A stretch of DNA of 64,000 nucleotides from Neolewinella antarctica. Its GTDB lineage: Bacteria; Bacteroidota; Bacteroidia; Chitinophagales; Saprospiraceae. The notes below the pieces were generated by a model. It was not told the DNA's origin. It ran no database searches and saw only the letters and a program-made list of their open reading frames with translations. A program made the position numbers and the translations under genes. The stretch is from assembly GCF_011927835.1 (NCBI RefSeq), contig NZ_JAATJH010000002.1:823915-887914 (forward strand), given 5' to 3'. Below, in pieces: positions 44,650 through 53,808 of this stretch; the stretch's first letter is position 1; each line of letters starts with the position of its first letter.

Positions 44650-46614
44650 ATGTACAGATTTATTTTGCTGCTCGCCTGCGCGATCTGCACCACCACTAGC
44701 GTGAGTGCAGAACACCTCTACATTCTCACCGACGGGGGCTGCGCCGACCGCGTCCGTTACCACCAGGGCATGACCACCCAAATGCGGACGGACTACTACG
44801 CCTACCACTTCCGCCTGGCGGACGGTAGCCGGCTAATGCTCGAGACCGGCCCCGAAGCCGGTACCGTACAAACTTACCTTCCGGTCGGCTCCATCGACTG
44901 CGACGACTCGCGTCTCGACGCCCGCCTGCTGAATCGTGTTACCAGCGGAACGGACCAAATCACTATCCTGCGCGTCGCCCTCAACGGGCAGTATTACGCC
45001 AGCCCGGTCATCTCCGGAAGTTTACTGTCCCACAAGGATGGCATCCTCAGCTACCGCTCTAAACTAGTCGATCTGCGGTTGGACGAGCAGTACGCACAAA
45101 TTAATGACGACGTGACGGCCCGGTCTACTTCCGCGCGGGTTGTGTTTCAGGGTCTTGAAGACGGTCCCTGTGGTGGTGCCTTTCTCTTCCAGCAAGCCGA
45201 TCCCCAGGGTGCCAATACGTTCATCAGTTACCGGATCTCTCCGCAGATCGGCCTCATGGAGCGTCGCCTCGGTAGTGACGGTCTGAGCGTTTCCGGTGGG
45301 GTAGTGGTCGCACGCGCCGTTAATGGCCGCCCGGTCCTCGATTATCTCGCTAGCGAGTGTCAGCGGCTGCGCGGCGGTTCGCCACGGATCGTAGCCTCCA
45401 CGCCGGAAACCAACGTACAACAACCGCAGGGCGAAGTGTACGCTTCCACCACGACAACCTACCCCCAAACTTACCAAACCTCTACTCCCGTAAATACCGG
45501 TTACGGCAACAACCCGGTGGCACGGACGACCGTGATGGACCAGCCAGAATCTCGCGCCGCACTCGGTACAACTGCCCCCGTCGCTACCGGCCAAACCCAT
45601 ACCGTCGTGAAAGGGGAGACCCTTTACGCGATCAGCCGCCGCTACGGCACCAACCCCGCGGCCATCAAACGGCTCAACGCCCTGACGGGTAACACGATTT
45701 ACCCCGGTCAAGTACTGACCGTTACCGGCACTGATTCCGCCCCAGCGGCACCCGCCTCACCTGCCGACCAAGCGCAAGTGTCCACCTACGTGTACACGCC
45801 GCCGGTGGCCACAGCTCCGGCTCCGGTTACCCAGTCCGCAGCTACTCCTGCGTACCCGAGCGGTGATAACACCACCGTCGTCAAGCCCGGTCAGACCGTT
45901 GCCAGCCTTGCCCTGACGTACGGCTACACGGAAGCCCGCTTCCGGCAGTTCAACAACCTCGGCCCCAACGACTTCCTTTACGCCAACCAGCGGGTGAAGA
46001 TCGATCACTGCGACTGTCTCGCCCAGGGGCCACCAACTACCTACAATGACGTTCCGAACCAGCCGGTTATGCTACCGCCAACGCAGCTCAATCAGCCGGC
46101 TACCGCCGCACCTCAGGAGCAGCCACGGGCTTACGGTTCCGCGCCCGCGTACGCTTCCGTACCGCAAGCGGCAGCATCATCCGACGAGCTAAGCGGTAAC
46201 CCGCAGGTGGGGACGGACTTTCAACCGAGTACGTACGGTGCACCTTCTTTTTCCACCAGCCCGCCCGTTGGGAATGCCGACGGTACCAAGCCCGACCCCC
46301 GCCCGTCCGCTAATGCTGCCTCCGCAACCTACCCGGCACCCGCGACCGCGCCACGACCTTACGGCGGCCCCGCTCGGACCGATAACGTTTACCTAGGTTC
46401 ACCCCCGACGGGTGCTGCTTCCGCCGCCGGTCAGACTAGTACTGAAGTACCCCCGACCCCGGTGTACGCTCGCCGCAGCCACGTCGTACAGGAAAACGAG
46501 GACGTGTACATTATCGCCCGGGCGTACAACATGACGCCCTCCGAGTTACGCGCCATCAACGGCATGCGCCCCGGCGAAGTAGTTGCCCCCGCCCAGAAAC
46601 TCTACCTGAATTAG
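44650..46614 (+). CDS. Exported three-LysM protein
   Basis: A 654-residue secreted protein with signal peptide MYRFILLLACAICTTTSVSA. About 20-250 is a globular domain I do not recognise (LYILTDGGCADRVRY, FRLADGSRLMLETGPEAG). LysM motifs follow at about 317-360 (HTVVKGETLYAISRRYGTNP), 411-455 (TTVVKPGQTVASLALTYGYT) and 611-654 (HVVQENEDVYIIARAYNMTP), separated by long Pro/Ala/Thr-rich linkers. LysM binds peptidoglycan, so this is probably a cell-wall protein, divergent from the M23 hydrolase gene with which it may share function. A linker segment, PAPATAP, is encoded by the dispersed repeat. ATG 44650 starts the signal peptide; the frame extends 31 codons upstream. Confidence 0.85.
   Translation: MYRFILLLACAICTTTSVSAEHLYILTDGGCADRVRYHQGMTTQMRTDYYAYHFRLADGSRLMLETGPEAGTVQTYLPVGSIDCDDSRLDARLLNRVTSGTDQITILRVALNGQYYASPVISGSLLSHKDGILSYRSKLVDLRLDEQYAQINDDVTARSTSARVVFQGLEDGPCGGAFLFQQADPQGANTFISYRISPQIGLMERRLGSDGLSVSGGVVVARAVNGRPVLDYLASECQRLRGGSPRIVASTPETNVQQPQGEVYASTTTTYPQTYQTSTPVNTGYGNNPVARTTVMDQPESRAALGTTAPVATGQTHTVVKGETLYAISRRYGTNPAAIKRLNALTGNTIYPGQVLTVTGTDSAPAAPASPADQAQVSTYVYTPPVATAPAPVTQSAATPAYPSGDNTTVVKPGQTVASLALTYGYTEARFRQFNNLGPNDFLYANQRVKIDHCDCLAQGPPTTYNDVPNQPVMLPPTQLNQPATAAPQEQPRAYGSAPAYASVPQAAASSDELSGNPQVGTDFQPSTYGAPSFSTSPPVGNADGTKPDPRPSANAASATYPAPATAPRPYGGPARTDNVYLGSPPTGAASAAGQTSTEVPPTPVYARRSHVVQENEDVYIIARAYNMTPSELRAINGMRPGEVVAPAQKLYLN
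46336..46352 (+). repeat. Dispersed element inside the LysM gene
   Basis: Exact GCACCCGCGACCGCGCC in frame, encoding the disordered PAPATAP stretch between LysM domains two and three. Confidence 0.7.
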
Positions 46615-46732
46615 AACACGACGGCGGCTCCTGCTTTTTAGCAAACGAGGCACGGCAGAGCGGCGACATTCGCTGACTTACCGTGCGTTGAATTTACTAC
46701 AATCCGGCCCACACTCTTCGCCGTAACCGCTT

Positions 46733-47842
46733 ATGGGAACCCTCCTGCTTTTTGCTTCAATTTCGATTGGATTTTCTTTTCTTTGCTCCATCTGGGAGGC
46801 CGTGCTGCTATCGATTACGCCCGGCTACGTGCAGCTAAAGCTGCAGGAAGGTGGCACGACGGGGGAGTTGTTGACGAAGTTCAAAAATGACGTCAACGCA
46901 CCCCTCACGGCCATCCTGTCGCTCAATACCGTGGCGCATACCGTTGGTGCCATCCTCGTGGGCGCGAGTACCGGAGACGCTTTTGGCATCGATGCCGTCG
47001 CCTTCACGATTCCTTATTTCGATTACGCGGTTGGGTATGAACTCATCGTGTCCGTCGTCATGACCCTGGCCATTCTGATCCTTTCCGAAATCATCCCGAA
47101 AAACCTCGGCGCGACTTACTGGAAAACCTTGGCGCCCTTTACCGTCAAGTCGCTCAACATTATGGTGAAGATTTTCACCTGGACGGGCTTCATCTGGGTA
47201 TCCGATAAAATTAAGAATTTACTGCTGCGCGGCGACGATCCGCACTCCACGGCACTCAGCCGGAGTGAGTTCATGGCCATGGCCGATGCGCAGACCGAAT
47301 CCGGCGAATTGGCTAAAGAAGAGGGGCGTATCCTTCAGAACCTACTGATGTTCGACTCACTCACGGTGCACGACGTGATGACGCCCCGCACGGTCGTCGT
47401 GGGTGCTAAAGCTAACCTGACCGTCAGAGAATTTTACGAAAAGTACGACAACAGCCCCTTCAGCCGCTACCCGGTTTTTGGGGAGACGCGCGATAATGTA
47501 GAAGGCTACGTGCTTAAAGACATGATCTACAAGGCGATCATCGAAAAGCGGGACGATGCACCGATCAGCGAGCTGGCCCGGCCCATCCAGATGATCCCCC
47601 AAAATACGTCGCTCCACAACTTAATCAACATGATGCTGGAACGGCGTGAGCCCATCGCCCTCGTCGTGGATGAATTCGGCGGTATGGAAGGTCTGGTGAC
47701 GATGGAAGATGCCATGGAAACCCTCCTGGGGCTCGAAATCATGGACGAGATGGACACCAGTTCGGATATGCAAAAGGTGGCGCGCGATCGCTGGCGAAAA
47801 CGCGCGGGTGAGATGGGCATCGACGTTTCTAACGTCACGTAA
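46733..47842 (+). CDS. CNNM/CorC-type transporter with CBS pair
   Basis: A 369-residue membrane protein of the hemolysin-related CNNM family, linked to magnesium and cobalt efflux. The DUF21 transmembrane domain (1-about 170) has four hydrophobic segments including LLLFASISIGFSFLCSIWEAVLLS and a conserved LSEIIPKNLGATYW. The CBS pair (about 200-330) shows HDVMTPRTVVVGAK and FSRYPVFGETRDNVEGYVLKDMI, then PIALVVDEFGGMEGLVTMEDAMETLLG. The C-terminal CorC domain found in longer members is absent. A terminator follows; the gene has no other partner. Confidence 0.92.
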   Translation: MGTLLLFASISIGFSFLCSIWEAVLLSITPGYVQLKLQEGGTTGELLTKFKNDVNAPLTAILSLNTVAHTVGAILVGASTGDAFGIDAVAFTIPYFDYAVGYELIVSVVMTLAILILSEIIPKNLGATYWKTLAPFTVKSLNIMVKIFTWTGFIWVSDKIKNLLLRGDDPHSTALSRSEFMAMADAQTESGELAKEEGRILQNLLMFDSLTVHDVMTPRTVVVGAKANLTVREFYEKYDNSPFSRYPVFGETRDNVEGYVLKDMIYKAIIEKRDDAPISELARPIQMIPQNTSLHNLINMMLERREPIALVVDEFGGMEGLVTMEDAMETLLGLEIMDEMDTSSDMQKVARDRWRKRAGEMGIDVSNVT

Positions 47843-47866
47843 TACACTGAGCCTAAACATACTCGG

Positions 47867-47904
47867 AAAGCCCACGAACGTATCAGACGGTCGTGGGCTT
47901 TTTG
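47867..47904 (+). terminator. Rho-independent terminator of the CNNM gene
   Basis: An 11-bp stem, 47867-47877 with 47891-47901, followed by TTTTTG; 24 bp after the stop. Confidence 0.85.
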
Positions 47905-47939
47905 TTTGCCGATTACTTAGTTTCTCTAGTCGGTATTCG

Positions 47940-47978
47940 GGCGCGGTCTCGATCCCGATAACTATCGGGATCGGGTGT
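47940..47978 (-). repeat. Dispersed element, split form
   Basis: On the minus strand: ACACCCG, palindrome ATCCCGATAGTTATCGGGAT, then CGAGACCGCGCC. It carries the whole second half of the simple form. Confidence 0.7.
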
Positions 47979-48039
47979 ACTAAGTATCAGATAGATACCT
48001 GGGAGCGAAGTTCTACCTATTCAACCTTAAACCAACGTA

Positions 48040-48076
48040 AAAGCCCCACCACCAAACGAATTGGCAGCGGGGCTTT
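48040..48076 (-). terminator. Terminator of the ATP-grasp gene
   Basis: An 8-bp stem AAAGCCCC/GGGGCTTT with a 21-nt loop. On the minus strand it follows the ATP-grasp stop after 24 bp and ends in TTTTACG. Confidence 0.65.
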
Positions 48077-48100
48077 CGGTATTTTAGTCGCAGCGAGAAA

Positions 48101-49063
48101 CTACCGGCGGGAGTCGTAAGTGCCCGCAACGGATTGCTGGACGAACTTACCCCAGGTCAGGTTGCTCTTACCCGGCTCGTGCGCCTGCGCCCGCTCGATG
48201 GCGTAGCGCGCGGCGTGCTCGATAACCCACTCGAAGTTTTCCTCACCGACGCTGAATTTATCCGCGTCCGGCGCACCATTACAGAAGTCGATGGCGTAGG
48301 GGATGCCGTCGCGGATGGCAAACTCGACCGTGTTGAAGTCGTAGCCGAGCCAGTCGTTAATCTTAATGACGTAGTCGTGCATCAACTGCATCATCTCGTC
48401 GGATACGTCGTGGTGGCATTTGTAGCGATCCAGGAACTCGTTGCGGGGCTCATAGTGCATGATTTTCACGTACTTGCGGCCGATGCAGTAGCAACGGAAA
48501 TAGCTGGTGAAGTTGACGTTTTCCTGCAACATCATGACCAGCTGGTCGGATTCGGCGTGGGCTTTCCAGAGGTCATCCGGGCCGTTGAGTTTATAAACGT
48601 TTTTCCAGCCACCGCCGTCGTGCGGTTTCATGAAGGCCGGCCAGCCGATGTAGTCGAACATGCTTTGCCAGTCGAGCGGGTGGGCCATGTTGGCAAAAGA
48701 TTCGTCGGAAGTATCGGTCGGCTTTTGGTAGCTGGGTAGCAGGACGGTCTTGGGGACGGGAATGTCTAATCCACCGACGCTGAGGACGTTGTTGAAAAAC
48801 TTCTCGTCGGCGCTCCACCAGAAGGGGTTATTGATCACGGCCGTGCCCGTGGCGGCGGCGTTCTTCAACATCGCGCGGTAGAAGGGCACGTCCTGGCTGA
48901 TGCGGTCGATGATGACGGCGTAGCCGGGGTTGAGGCCCTGACCGACTTTGTCAATTCTGACGGGCTCGGCCATGATGCCGTCCACGTTTTTATCGTTGAT
49001 GCGTTGGATGACGGCGGGCGGGAAACTGCGCTCGCGGCCGTAGAGAATGCCAATTTTTTTCAT
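48101..49063 (-). CDS. ATP-grasp family protein
   Basis: A 320-residue cytoplasmic protein with the layout of the ATP-grasp superfamily, which ligates a carboxylate to an amine or thiol with ATP. It starts MKKIGILYGRERSFPPAVIQ, then has the ATP-binding beta-strands GWPAFMKPHDGGGWKNVY, a QENVNFTSYFRCYCIGRKYVKI strand and the metal-binding end FNTVEFAIRDGIPYAIDFCNGAPDAD, where Glu, Asp and Asn give the Mg sites. I cannot assign a subfamily; RimK-like and GshB-like relatives share the motif but differ in substrate. No acceptor-protein or peptide gene is adjacent. It is bounded by terminators, so is probably monocistronic. Confidence 0.78.
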   Translation of the reverse strand: MKKIGILYGRERSFPPAVIQRINDKNVDGIMAEPVRIDKVGQGLNPGYAVIIDRISQDVPFYRAMLKNAAATGTAVINNPFWWSADEKFFNNVLSVGGLDIPVPKTVLLPSYQKPTDTSDESFANMAHPLDWQSMFDYIGWPAFMKPHDGGGWKNVYKLNGPDDLWKAHAESDQLVMMLQENVNFTSYFRCYCIGRKYVKIMHYEPRNEFLDRYKCHHDVSDEMMQLMHDYVIKINDWLGYDFNTVEFAIRDGIPYAIDFCNGAPDADKFSVGEENFEWVIEHAARYAIERAQAHEPGKSNLTWGKFVQQSVAGTYDSRR

Positions 49064-49262
49064 AGTGTGGGGGTTGGTACGGATACTGGCTTTTAAGCGT
49101 ATTCAAGCAGGGTAATGTTTGTTAGGTAGGTGATACACTGCTTCCAGCTAAGTACACGGCAATATACGGAAGCGTGGTTGGGGGCGACGTTTAAATGAAT
49201 CACAAGCGCGACTGACCTATTATACGGATTGATGATTGTGCGCATTAGCGGTAGTACGTAAA

Positions 49263-49299
49263 AACGACCCTCCGGACGTATTCCGTCGGAGGGTCGTTC
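49263..49299 (-). terminator. Terminator of the outer membrane receptor gene
   Basis: A perfect 12-bp stem (49263-49274 with 49287-49298) and a T-run on the minus strand, 53 bp beyond the gene's stop codon. Confidence 0.78.
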
Positions 49300-49314
49300 A
49301 TGCGGATAATCTAT

Positions 49315-49331
49315 GCACCCGCGTCCGCGCC
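49315..49331 (+). repeat. Dispersed element, simple form
   Basis: Exact GCACCCGCGTCCGCGCC between the receptor's stop codon and its terminator, so it lies in the 3' untranslated part. Confidence 0.75.
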
Positions 49332-49351
49332 ATAAGAAGGTTTAACAATCC

Positions 49352-51817
49352 TTAAAAATCATCATCGCCACCACCCCCCCCGCCGCCACCCCGGCTTCGT
49401 TCGGGTTTCAGGGCCTGTAAGCTGTACTGGAAGCCGATGTAGGCAATCCGGCTTTCGCGCTGAAACTGGCTGGAAGTCTGTCGGCTAGGTAAGACCGTGT
49501 CGAAGCGGTACTGTCTGGTGTTAAATACGTCCGTTACGCGCAAGGTAATGGCCCCTCTTTTGCCGAGCACGTCCTTACGAAAACCTATGTCCAGCGATTG
49601 AATAGTCTTGACCGTTCCTTGCGGGCGAATACTCGGCCCGCGGTAGAAGTAAGTTGCCTGCGCGTTGACGTCCCAGGGTAGCTTGTAACTCACCTGTAGG
49701 TTACCGTTAAAAATGTAGCCATCAGCGTCCAGGCTGGGGTCATCCGCGCTACCGATGATTTCGCTCTTGCTACCGTTGAGGCTCAACGTTAAATCTAAGT
49801 CTTTCACCGGGCGTAGACTCGAGATAATTTCAATACCGTAGTCCCGGCCGCGATCTAGATTAGCTCGTGTACTCTTTGTGACGCCGTCCGCTAGTTCTAA
49901 ATTCACCCGACTGATCAGGTCTTTCAATTGACGGAAATAAAGACCCGCGGTGACCGTCCCTACCCCGTACCGCTGCTGCACGTTCAACTCAAAACTGTTG
50001 ATGAGCTCCGGCAGCAAGAGGGGGTTACCTTCACGCAGGTTAAGCGGGTCGCCTCGGTCGGTGAAGGGGTTAAGCGCCCAGGAACGTGGTCGGTTGACGC
50101 GGCGGCCGTAGCTACCCTGCACGGTGGTATTGTCATCAAAAGCGTAGCCAACGAAAACGCTGGGGTATACTTTAAAGTAGTTGTTTACGAATACTTTTGA
50201 CTCGGGCTCCGTCTCCGTACTCGTCGTGTAAGCTTGTTCCGCCCGCAGGCCCGCACTAAAGGTGATTTTATCTACCGTCCCGCCAAAAGTTGCGTACGCG
50301 GCGTGGATGTCTTCTCGGTAGTTAAATAGATTACTGATTGAGTCAACTTGGGCAAACTCGCCATCGGCATTGACCGAGCCGAAGGCCGCATCGGTCGTCA
50401 GATCGGTCAGGGTCGAACGCCAGCCGGTCTCGAATTTGTACTTACCGATCTGCTGGCTGTAGTCCGCCTGAGCTAGGAAGAGGTTTTCGGTTTCGTTGGA
50501 AGGCGCACGCTCCAACAAGGATTCGAGTAGGTTAGCCATGTTGTCGCTGATCGTCTCGTCGAAATTCTCCGTCTCGTCTTCCACCTCCCCACTGTACTGC
50601 ACGCCGACGTTGAGTTGGCGGCCCTCCTTCTTAAAAGTCGTGGAGTAGTCGGCCCGAACTTCGTATTCATTCTCCTCGGAAGGCTCCGTCTCCAAGCGGT
50701 TACTGACGCGGATAAGGCTGCCTTCGCTATCGAAGGAACGGGTCACCCGATCATTGTTGCTCTGACCTTGCTGAAACTGAAAATTGCCCTGCACACCGAT
50801 GGTGGAGCGCTCCGTCAGCGCGTAATCAGTACCCAACCGGATGCTCTGTGATTCCCGAACACGGTCACCGTCAAAGGTGAAAAACCGACTGGTAGTACTG
50901 TCACCCAAATCGCCGCTCTGATCGCGGAAGCCTTCGAAGAACCGCTCGTCGTACCGGCCGCTAAGTCCGGCGAAAGTATTGAACTTGCCCTTGCGCCAGT
51001 TGAGGTCGAGGCTACCGTCGAATTTGTTATTGGTGCCGACGTTGGCGTTCAGGGTGGCGTTAAAACCATCCGCGCCTTTCTTCTTCAGTACGATGTTGAT
51101 GAGGCCCGCCGTGCCGTCGGGATCGAAAGCCGCGCCGGGGTTAGTGATCACTTCGATGCGCTCGATGGCGGTGCTGGAAAGGCTTTTGAGGTAGGTCACC
51201 GGGTCGGCACCCACCAGGCCGCTCGGGCGGCCGTTGATCAGAAAACGTACGTTGCCGCTGCCCCGTAGGCTCACGTTTCCTTCCACGTCGACGCTGATGC
51301 TGGGGAGTTGCCGCAGGAGATCTTCGGCGGAGCCACCGGCGGCGGCTACGGACTTTTCTACGTTGAATACCTTGCGGTCCAAGCCAAGTTCCATGACCGC
51401 GCGCTCGGCCGTGACGACGACTTCATCCAGATCCTGACCACCGGAGCCGAGGACGATCTTGCCCGTCTGAAAAAAGCGTTCGGCTTCGGTCAGTTCCAAT
51501 TCACGGTTTTCGGTGTCGTAGCCGATGAAGCTCATCTCTAGCCGGTAGTCGCCGAGGGGCAGGTTTTCGAGTTTGAAGCGGCCGTCAAAATCCGTAGTCG
51601 TCCCGCTGATCATGCTGTCCTGAACCGTATAAACGATCACGTTGGCGAACCCGATGGGGTCGGTCGTTGCCTCGTCGACCAGTTGGCCGCTGACCGTGCC
51701 TTTCGTTTTGGGGGCGTTAGGTCCGTTCTGGGCCACAAGTGCGCCGCTGAAAAGGAGGAGAAAAAAAAGCAGGTGGCGCGGTCGCGGGTGCGCGGTCGTG
51801 GGGAAAAGCAAGGGCAT
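49352..51817 (-). CDS. TonB-receptor-like outer membrane beta-barrel protein
   Basis: An 821-residue outer membrane protein. After a signal peptide (MPLLFPTTAHPRPRHLLFFLLLFSGALVAQ) comes a CarboxypepD_reg-like domain (TVSGQLVDEATTDPIGFANVIVY, residues about 40-120), a plug domain (AEDLLRQLPSISVDVEGNVSLRGSGNVRFLINGRPSGL) and a barrel of the OMP_b-brl_3 type, often regarded as TonB-linked. The tail is unusual: RSRGGGGGGGGDDDF. ATG 51817 begins the signal peptide, a perfect TAACTTTG box lies 48 bp upstream, and the frame extends 43 codons further. No SusD partner is adjacent. Ligand unknown. A dispersed repeat encodes part of the signal peptide. Confidence 0.88.
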   Translation of the reverse strand: MPLLFPTTAHPRPRHLLFFLLLFSGALVAQNGPNAPKTKGTVSGQLVDEATTDPIGFANVIVYTVQDSMISGTTTDFDGRFKLENLPLGDYRLEMSFIGYDTENRELELTEAERFFQTGKIVLGSGGQDLDEVVVTAERAVMELGLDRKVFNVEKSVAAAGGSAEDLLRQLPSISVDVEGNVSLRGSGNVRFLINGRPSGLVGADPVTYLKSLSSTAIERIEVITNPGAAFDPDGTAGLINIVLKKKGADGFNATLNANVGTNNKFDGSLDLNWRKGKFNTFAGLSGRYDERFFEGFRDQSGDLGDSTTSRFFTFDGDRVRESQSIRLGTDYALTERSTIGVQGNFQFQQGQSNNDRVTRSFDSEGSLIRVSNRLETEPSEENEYEVRADYSTTFKKEGRQLNVGVQYSGEVEDETENFDETISDNMANLLESLLERAPSNETENLFLAQADYSQQIGKYKFETGWRSTLTDLTTDAAFGSVNADGEFAQVDSISNLFNYREDIHAAYATFGGTVDKITFSAGLRAEQAYTTSTETEPESKVFVNNYFKVYPSVFVGYAFDDNTTVQGSYGRRVNRPRSWALNPFTDRGDPLNLREGNPLLLPELINSFELNVQQRYGVGTVTAGLYFRQLKDLISRVNLELADGVTKSTRANLDRGRDYGIEIISSLRPVKDLDLTLSLNGSKSEIIGSADDPSLDADGYIFNGNLQVSYKLPWDVNAQATYFYRGPSIRPQGTVKTIQSLDIGFRKDVLGKRGAITLRVTDVFNTRQYRFDTVLPSRQTSSQFQRESRIAYIGFQYSLQALKPERSRGGGGGGGGDDDF
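51775..51791 (-). repeat. Dispersed element inside a signal peptide
   Basis: Exact GCACCCGCGACCGCGCC on the coding strand, encoding AHPRPRH just before the hydrophobic core of the receptor's signal peptide. Confidence 0.7.
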
Positions 51818-51864
51818 GTGGCGTGAGCTAGTGGTGAGGGCCGGAAAAGGTCGGTAACGAGCGG

Positions 51865-51872
51865 CAAAGTTA
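51865..51872 (-). promoter_or_regulatory. -7 box upstream of the receptor gene
   Basis: TAACTTTG on the minus strand, an exact TAnnTTTG match 48 bp ahead of ATG 51817. Confidence 0.45.
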
Positions 51873-51994
51873 CGTCCGGGAAAGATCGTTTCGTTTACAA
51901 CTAATGCTAACAACGTGTTAAGCGCATTCCGGTTCTGACTAATCACCGCGAGTTGCTATTGCGGCTACCAGTGTTCGGCTCCAATGAATTTCCC

Positions 51995-53533
51995 CTACAA
52001 CGGAATGTTACCGTGCTTGCGCCGCGGTCGGTCGACTACTTTATGCTCCAGCATCGCGAAGGACCGAATCAGCTTGCGCCGACTGTCCTTCGGCAGGATC
52101 ACCTCGTCGATGAACCCGCGTTCCGCCGCCCGGTAGGGGTTGGCGAACGTCTCCCCGTATTCCTGTTCTTTCTCCGCCAGCTTGGCCGCCTGGTCGTCCG
52201 CCGCTTTGATTTCTTTGCGGAAGATGATTTCGCTCGCGCCTTTCGCACCCATCACGGCAATTTCCGCCCCGGGCCAGGCGAAGTTCATGTCCGCCCCGAT
52301 GTGCTTAGAGTTCATCACGTCGTAAGCGCCACCGTAGGCTTTGCGCGTAATGAGCGTCACCCGCGGCACGGTCGCCTCACTCAGCGCGTAGAGTAGTTTC
52401 GCGCCGTTGGTGATGATCCCGTTCCACTCCTGGTCGGTGCCGGGCAGGAAACCGGGTACGTCGACCAGCACGAGTAGCGGTACGTTAAAGCAGTCACACG
52501 TCCGCGTAAACCGGGCGGCTTTCTTGCTGGAATCTACGTCCAGCACACCGGCCAAGCTCATCGGCTGGTTGGCTACGATACCGATGCTACGGCCCGCCAA
52601 CCGGGCGAAGCCGACGACGATGTTGTCCGCGTAGTCTTCGTGGATTTCCATAAAAGAATTCGCGTCGATGATGCCCGTGATCACCTCTCGCATGTCGTAA
52701 GGTTGGTTCGCGCTTTCCGGCACGATGCTTTCCAGTTGGTCGCGTAGCTCGTCGCCCAGTACGTAGGGGAGGGCGGCGGGCTTCTCTTCGCAGTTCTGTG
52801 GTAGGTAACTGATTAAGCGCTTCAGTTTCTGGATGCAGACGACGTCGTTGGCCGCCGTAAGGTGCGTGACGCCCGACTTGGTCGAGTGCGCGCTGGCCCC
52901 GCCGAGTTCTTCGCTGGTCACTTCTTCGTTCGTCACGGTTTTGACCACGTTCGGGCCGGTGACGAACATGTAACTCGTGTTCTCGACCATGATCGTGAAG
53001 TCCGTCATGGCCGGAGAGTAAACCGCGCCGCCCGCGCAGGGGCCCATGATGGCGGATAGCTGTGGGATGACACCGCTGGCCTGTACGTTGCGGTAGAAAA
53101 TGTCCGCGTAGCCGCCCAGTGACCGGACGCCCTCCTGAATGCGCGCGCCGCCGCTGTCGTTGAGCCCGATTAGGGGGGCACCTACTTTGAGTGCCGCATC
53201 CATAATCTTACAGATTTTTTCCGCGTGCGTTTCTGAGAGGGAGCCACCAAAGACGGTGAAGTCCTGCGCGAAAACGTACACCAACCGACCCGCGATCGTG
53301 CCGTAACCCGTCACGACGCCGTCGCCGTAGAAAACCTGCTTCTGCATGTCGAAGTCGGTCGTCCGGTGGGTCACGAGGGCACCGATCTCTTCAAAGCTGC
53401 CGTCGTCGAGCAGGAGGTGGACGCGCTCACGGGCGGTGAGTTTGCCTTTCCCGTGCTGGCTGTCAATGCGGTGCTGACCGCCACCGAGCTGGGCCTTTGC
53501 TAGTTTTTGGTGTAGTTTTTCTTGGTTGGACAT
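51995..53533 (-). CDS. pccB: Propionyl-CoA carboxylase beta (carboxyltransferase) subunit
   Basis: A 512-residue carboxyltransferase of the acyl-CoA carboxylase family that moves CO2 from carboxybiotin to propionyl-CoA. The paired crotonase-like domains show [77 protein letters not shown], and in the second half [23 protein letters not shown] and [33 protein letters not shown]. The length is that of PccB. ATG 53533 begins [11 protein letters not shown], the usual start; a 25-codon extension is unlikely. It is separated from mutB and the biotin carboxylase by a divergent MBL gene, yet clearly serves the same pathway. Confidence 0.92.
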   Translation of the reverse strand: MSNQEKLHQKLAKAQLGGGQHRIDSQHGKGKLTARERVHLLLDDGSFEEIGALVTHRTTDFDMQKQVFYGDGVVTGYGTIAGRLVYVFAQDFTVFGGSLSETHAEKICKIMDAALKVGAPLIGLNDSGGARIQEGVRSLGGYADIFYRNVQASGVIPQLSAIMGPCAGGAVYSPAMTDFTIMVENTSYMFVTGPNVVKTVTNEEVTSEELGGASAHSTKSGVTHLTAANDVVCIQKLKRLISYLPQNCEEKPAALPYVLGDELRDQLESIVPESANQPYDMREVITGIIDANSFMEIHEDYADNIVVGFARLAGRSIGIVANQPMSLAGVLDVDSSKKAARFTRTCDCFNVPLLVLVDVPGFLPGTDQEWNGIITNGAKLLYALSEATVPRVTLITRKAYGGAYDVMNSKHIGADMNFAWPGAEIAVMGAKGASEIIFRKEIKAADDQAAKLAEKEQEYGETFANPYRAAERGFIDEVILPKDSRRKLIRSFAMLEHKVVDRPRRKHGNIPL

Positions 53534-53647
53534 GGATCGGAGGACTTTAAAAATCAACTGACTGGCAAGGTAAGTAAAGGTGTAGTACCCGGGCGTCCAT
53601 CGTACCAAAATTATGCTCAGGATATTTTATCACCCACCAAAAACATT

Positions 53648-53697
53648 GCACCCGCGACGCGCCAGCTAGTCCCGCACTTAGTCGGGGCGACCGCGCC
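53648..53697 (+). repeat. Dispersed element, split form with a doubled left half
   Basis: GCACCCGCGACGCGCC, a near-simple copy, is followed by AGTCCCGCACTTAGTCGGGG and CGACCGCGCC. It lies between divergent pccB and MBL genes. Confidence 0.68.
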
Positions 53698-53808
53698 CTC
53701 TTGGTAACGGGTAATCGTTGCCTAATCCAGTACCGACTTGAACCCCACGGAGACCCCCGCCCGCCAGGATACATCGCACAAAAGCTGCCGGACTTTACTT
53801 ATAGTGGC

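Noticed and set aside
49352..51817. SusC-type receptor of the glucan locus
   Set aside because: It lies about 30 kb away, has no SusD neighbour, and belongs to a different barrel type.
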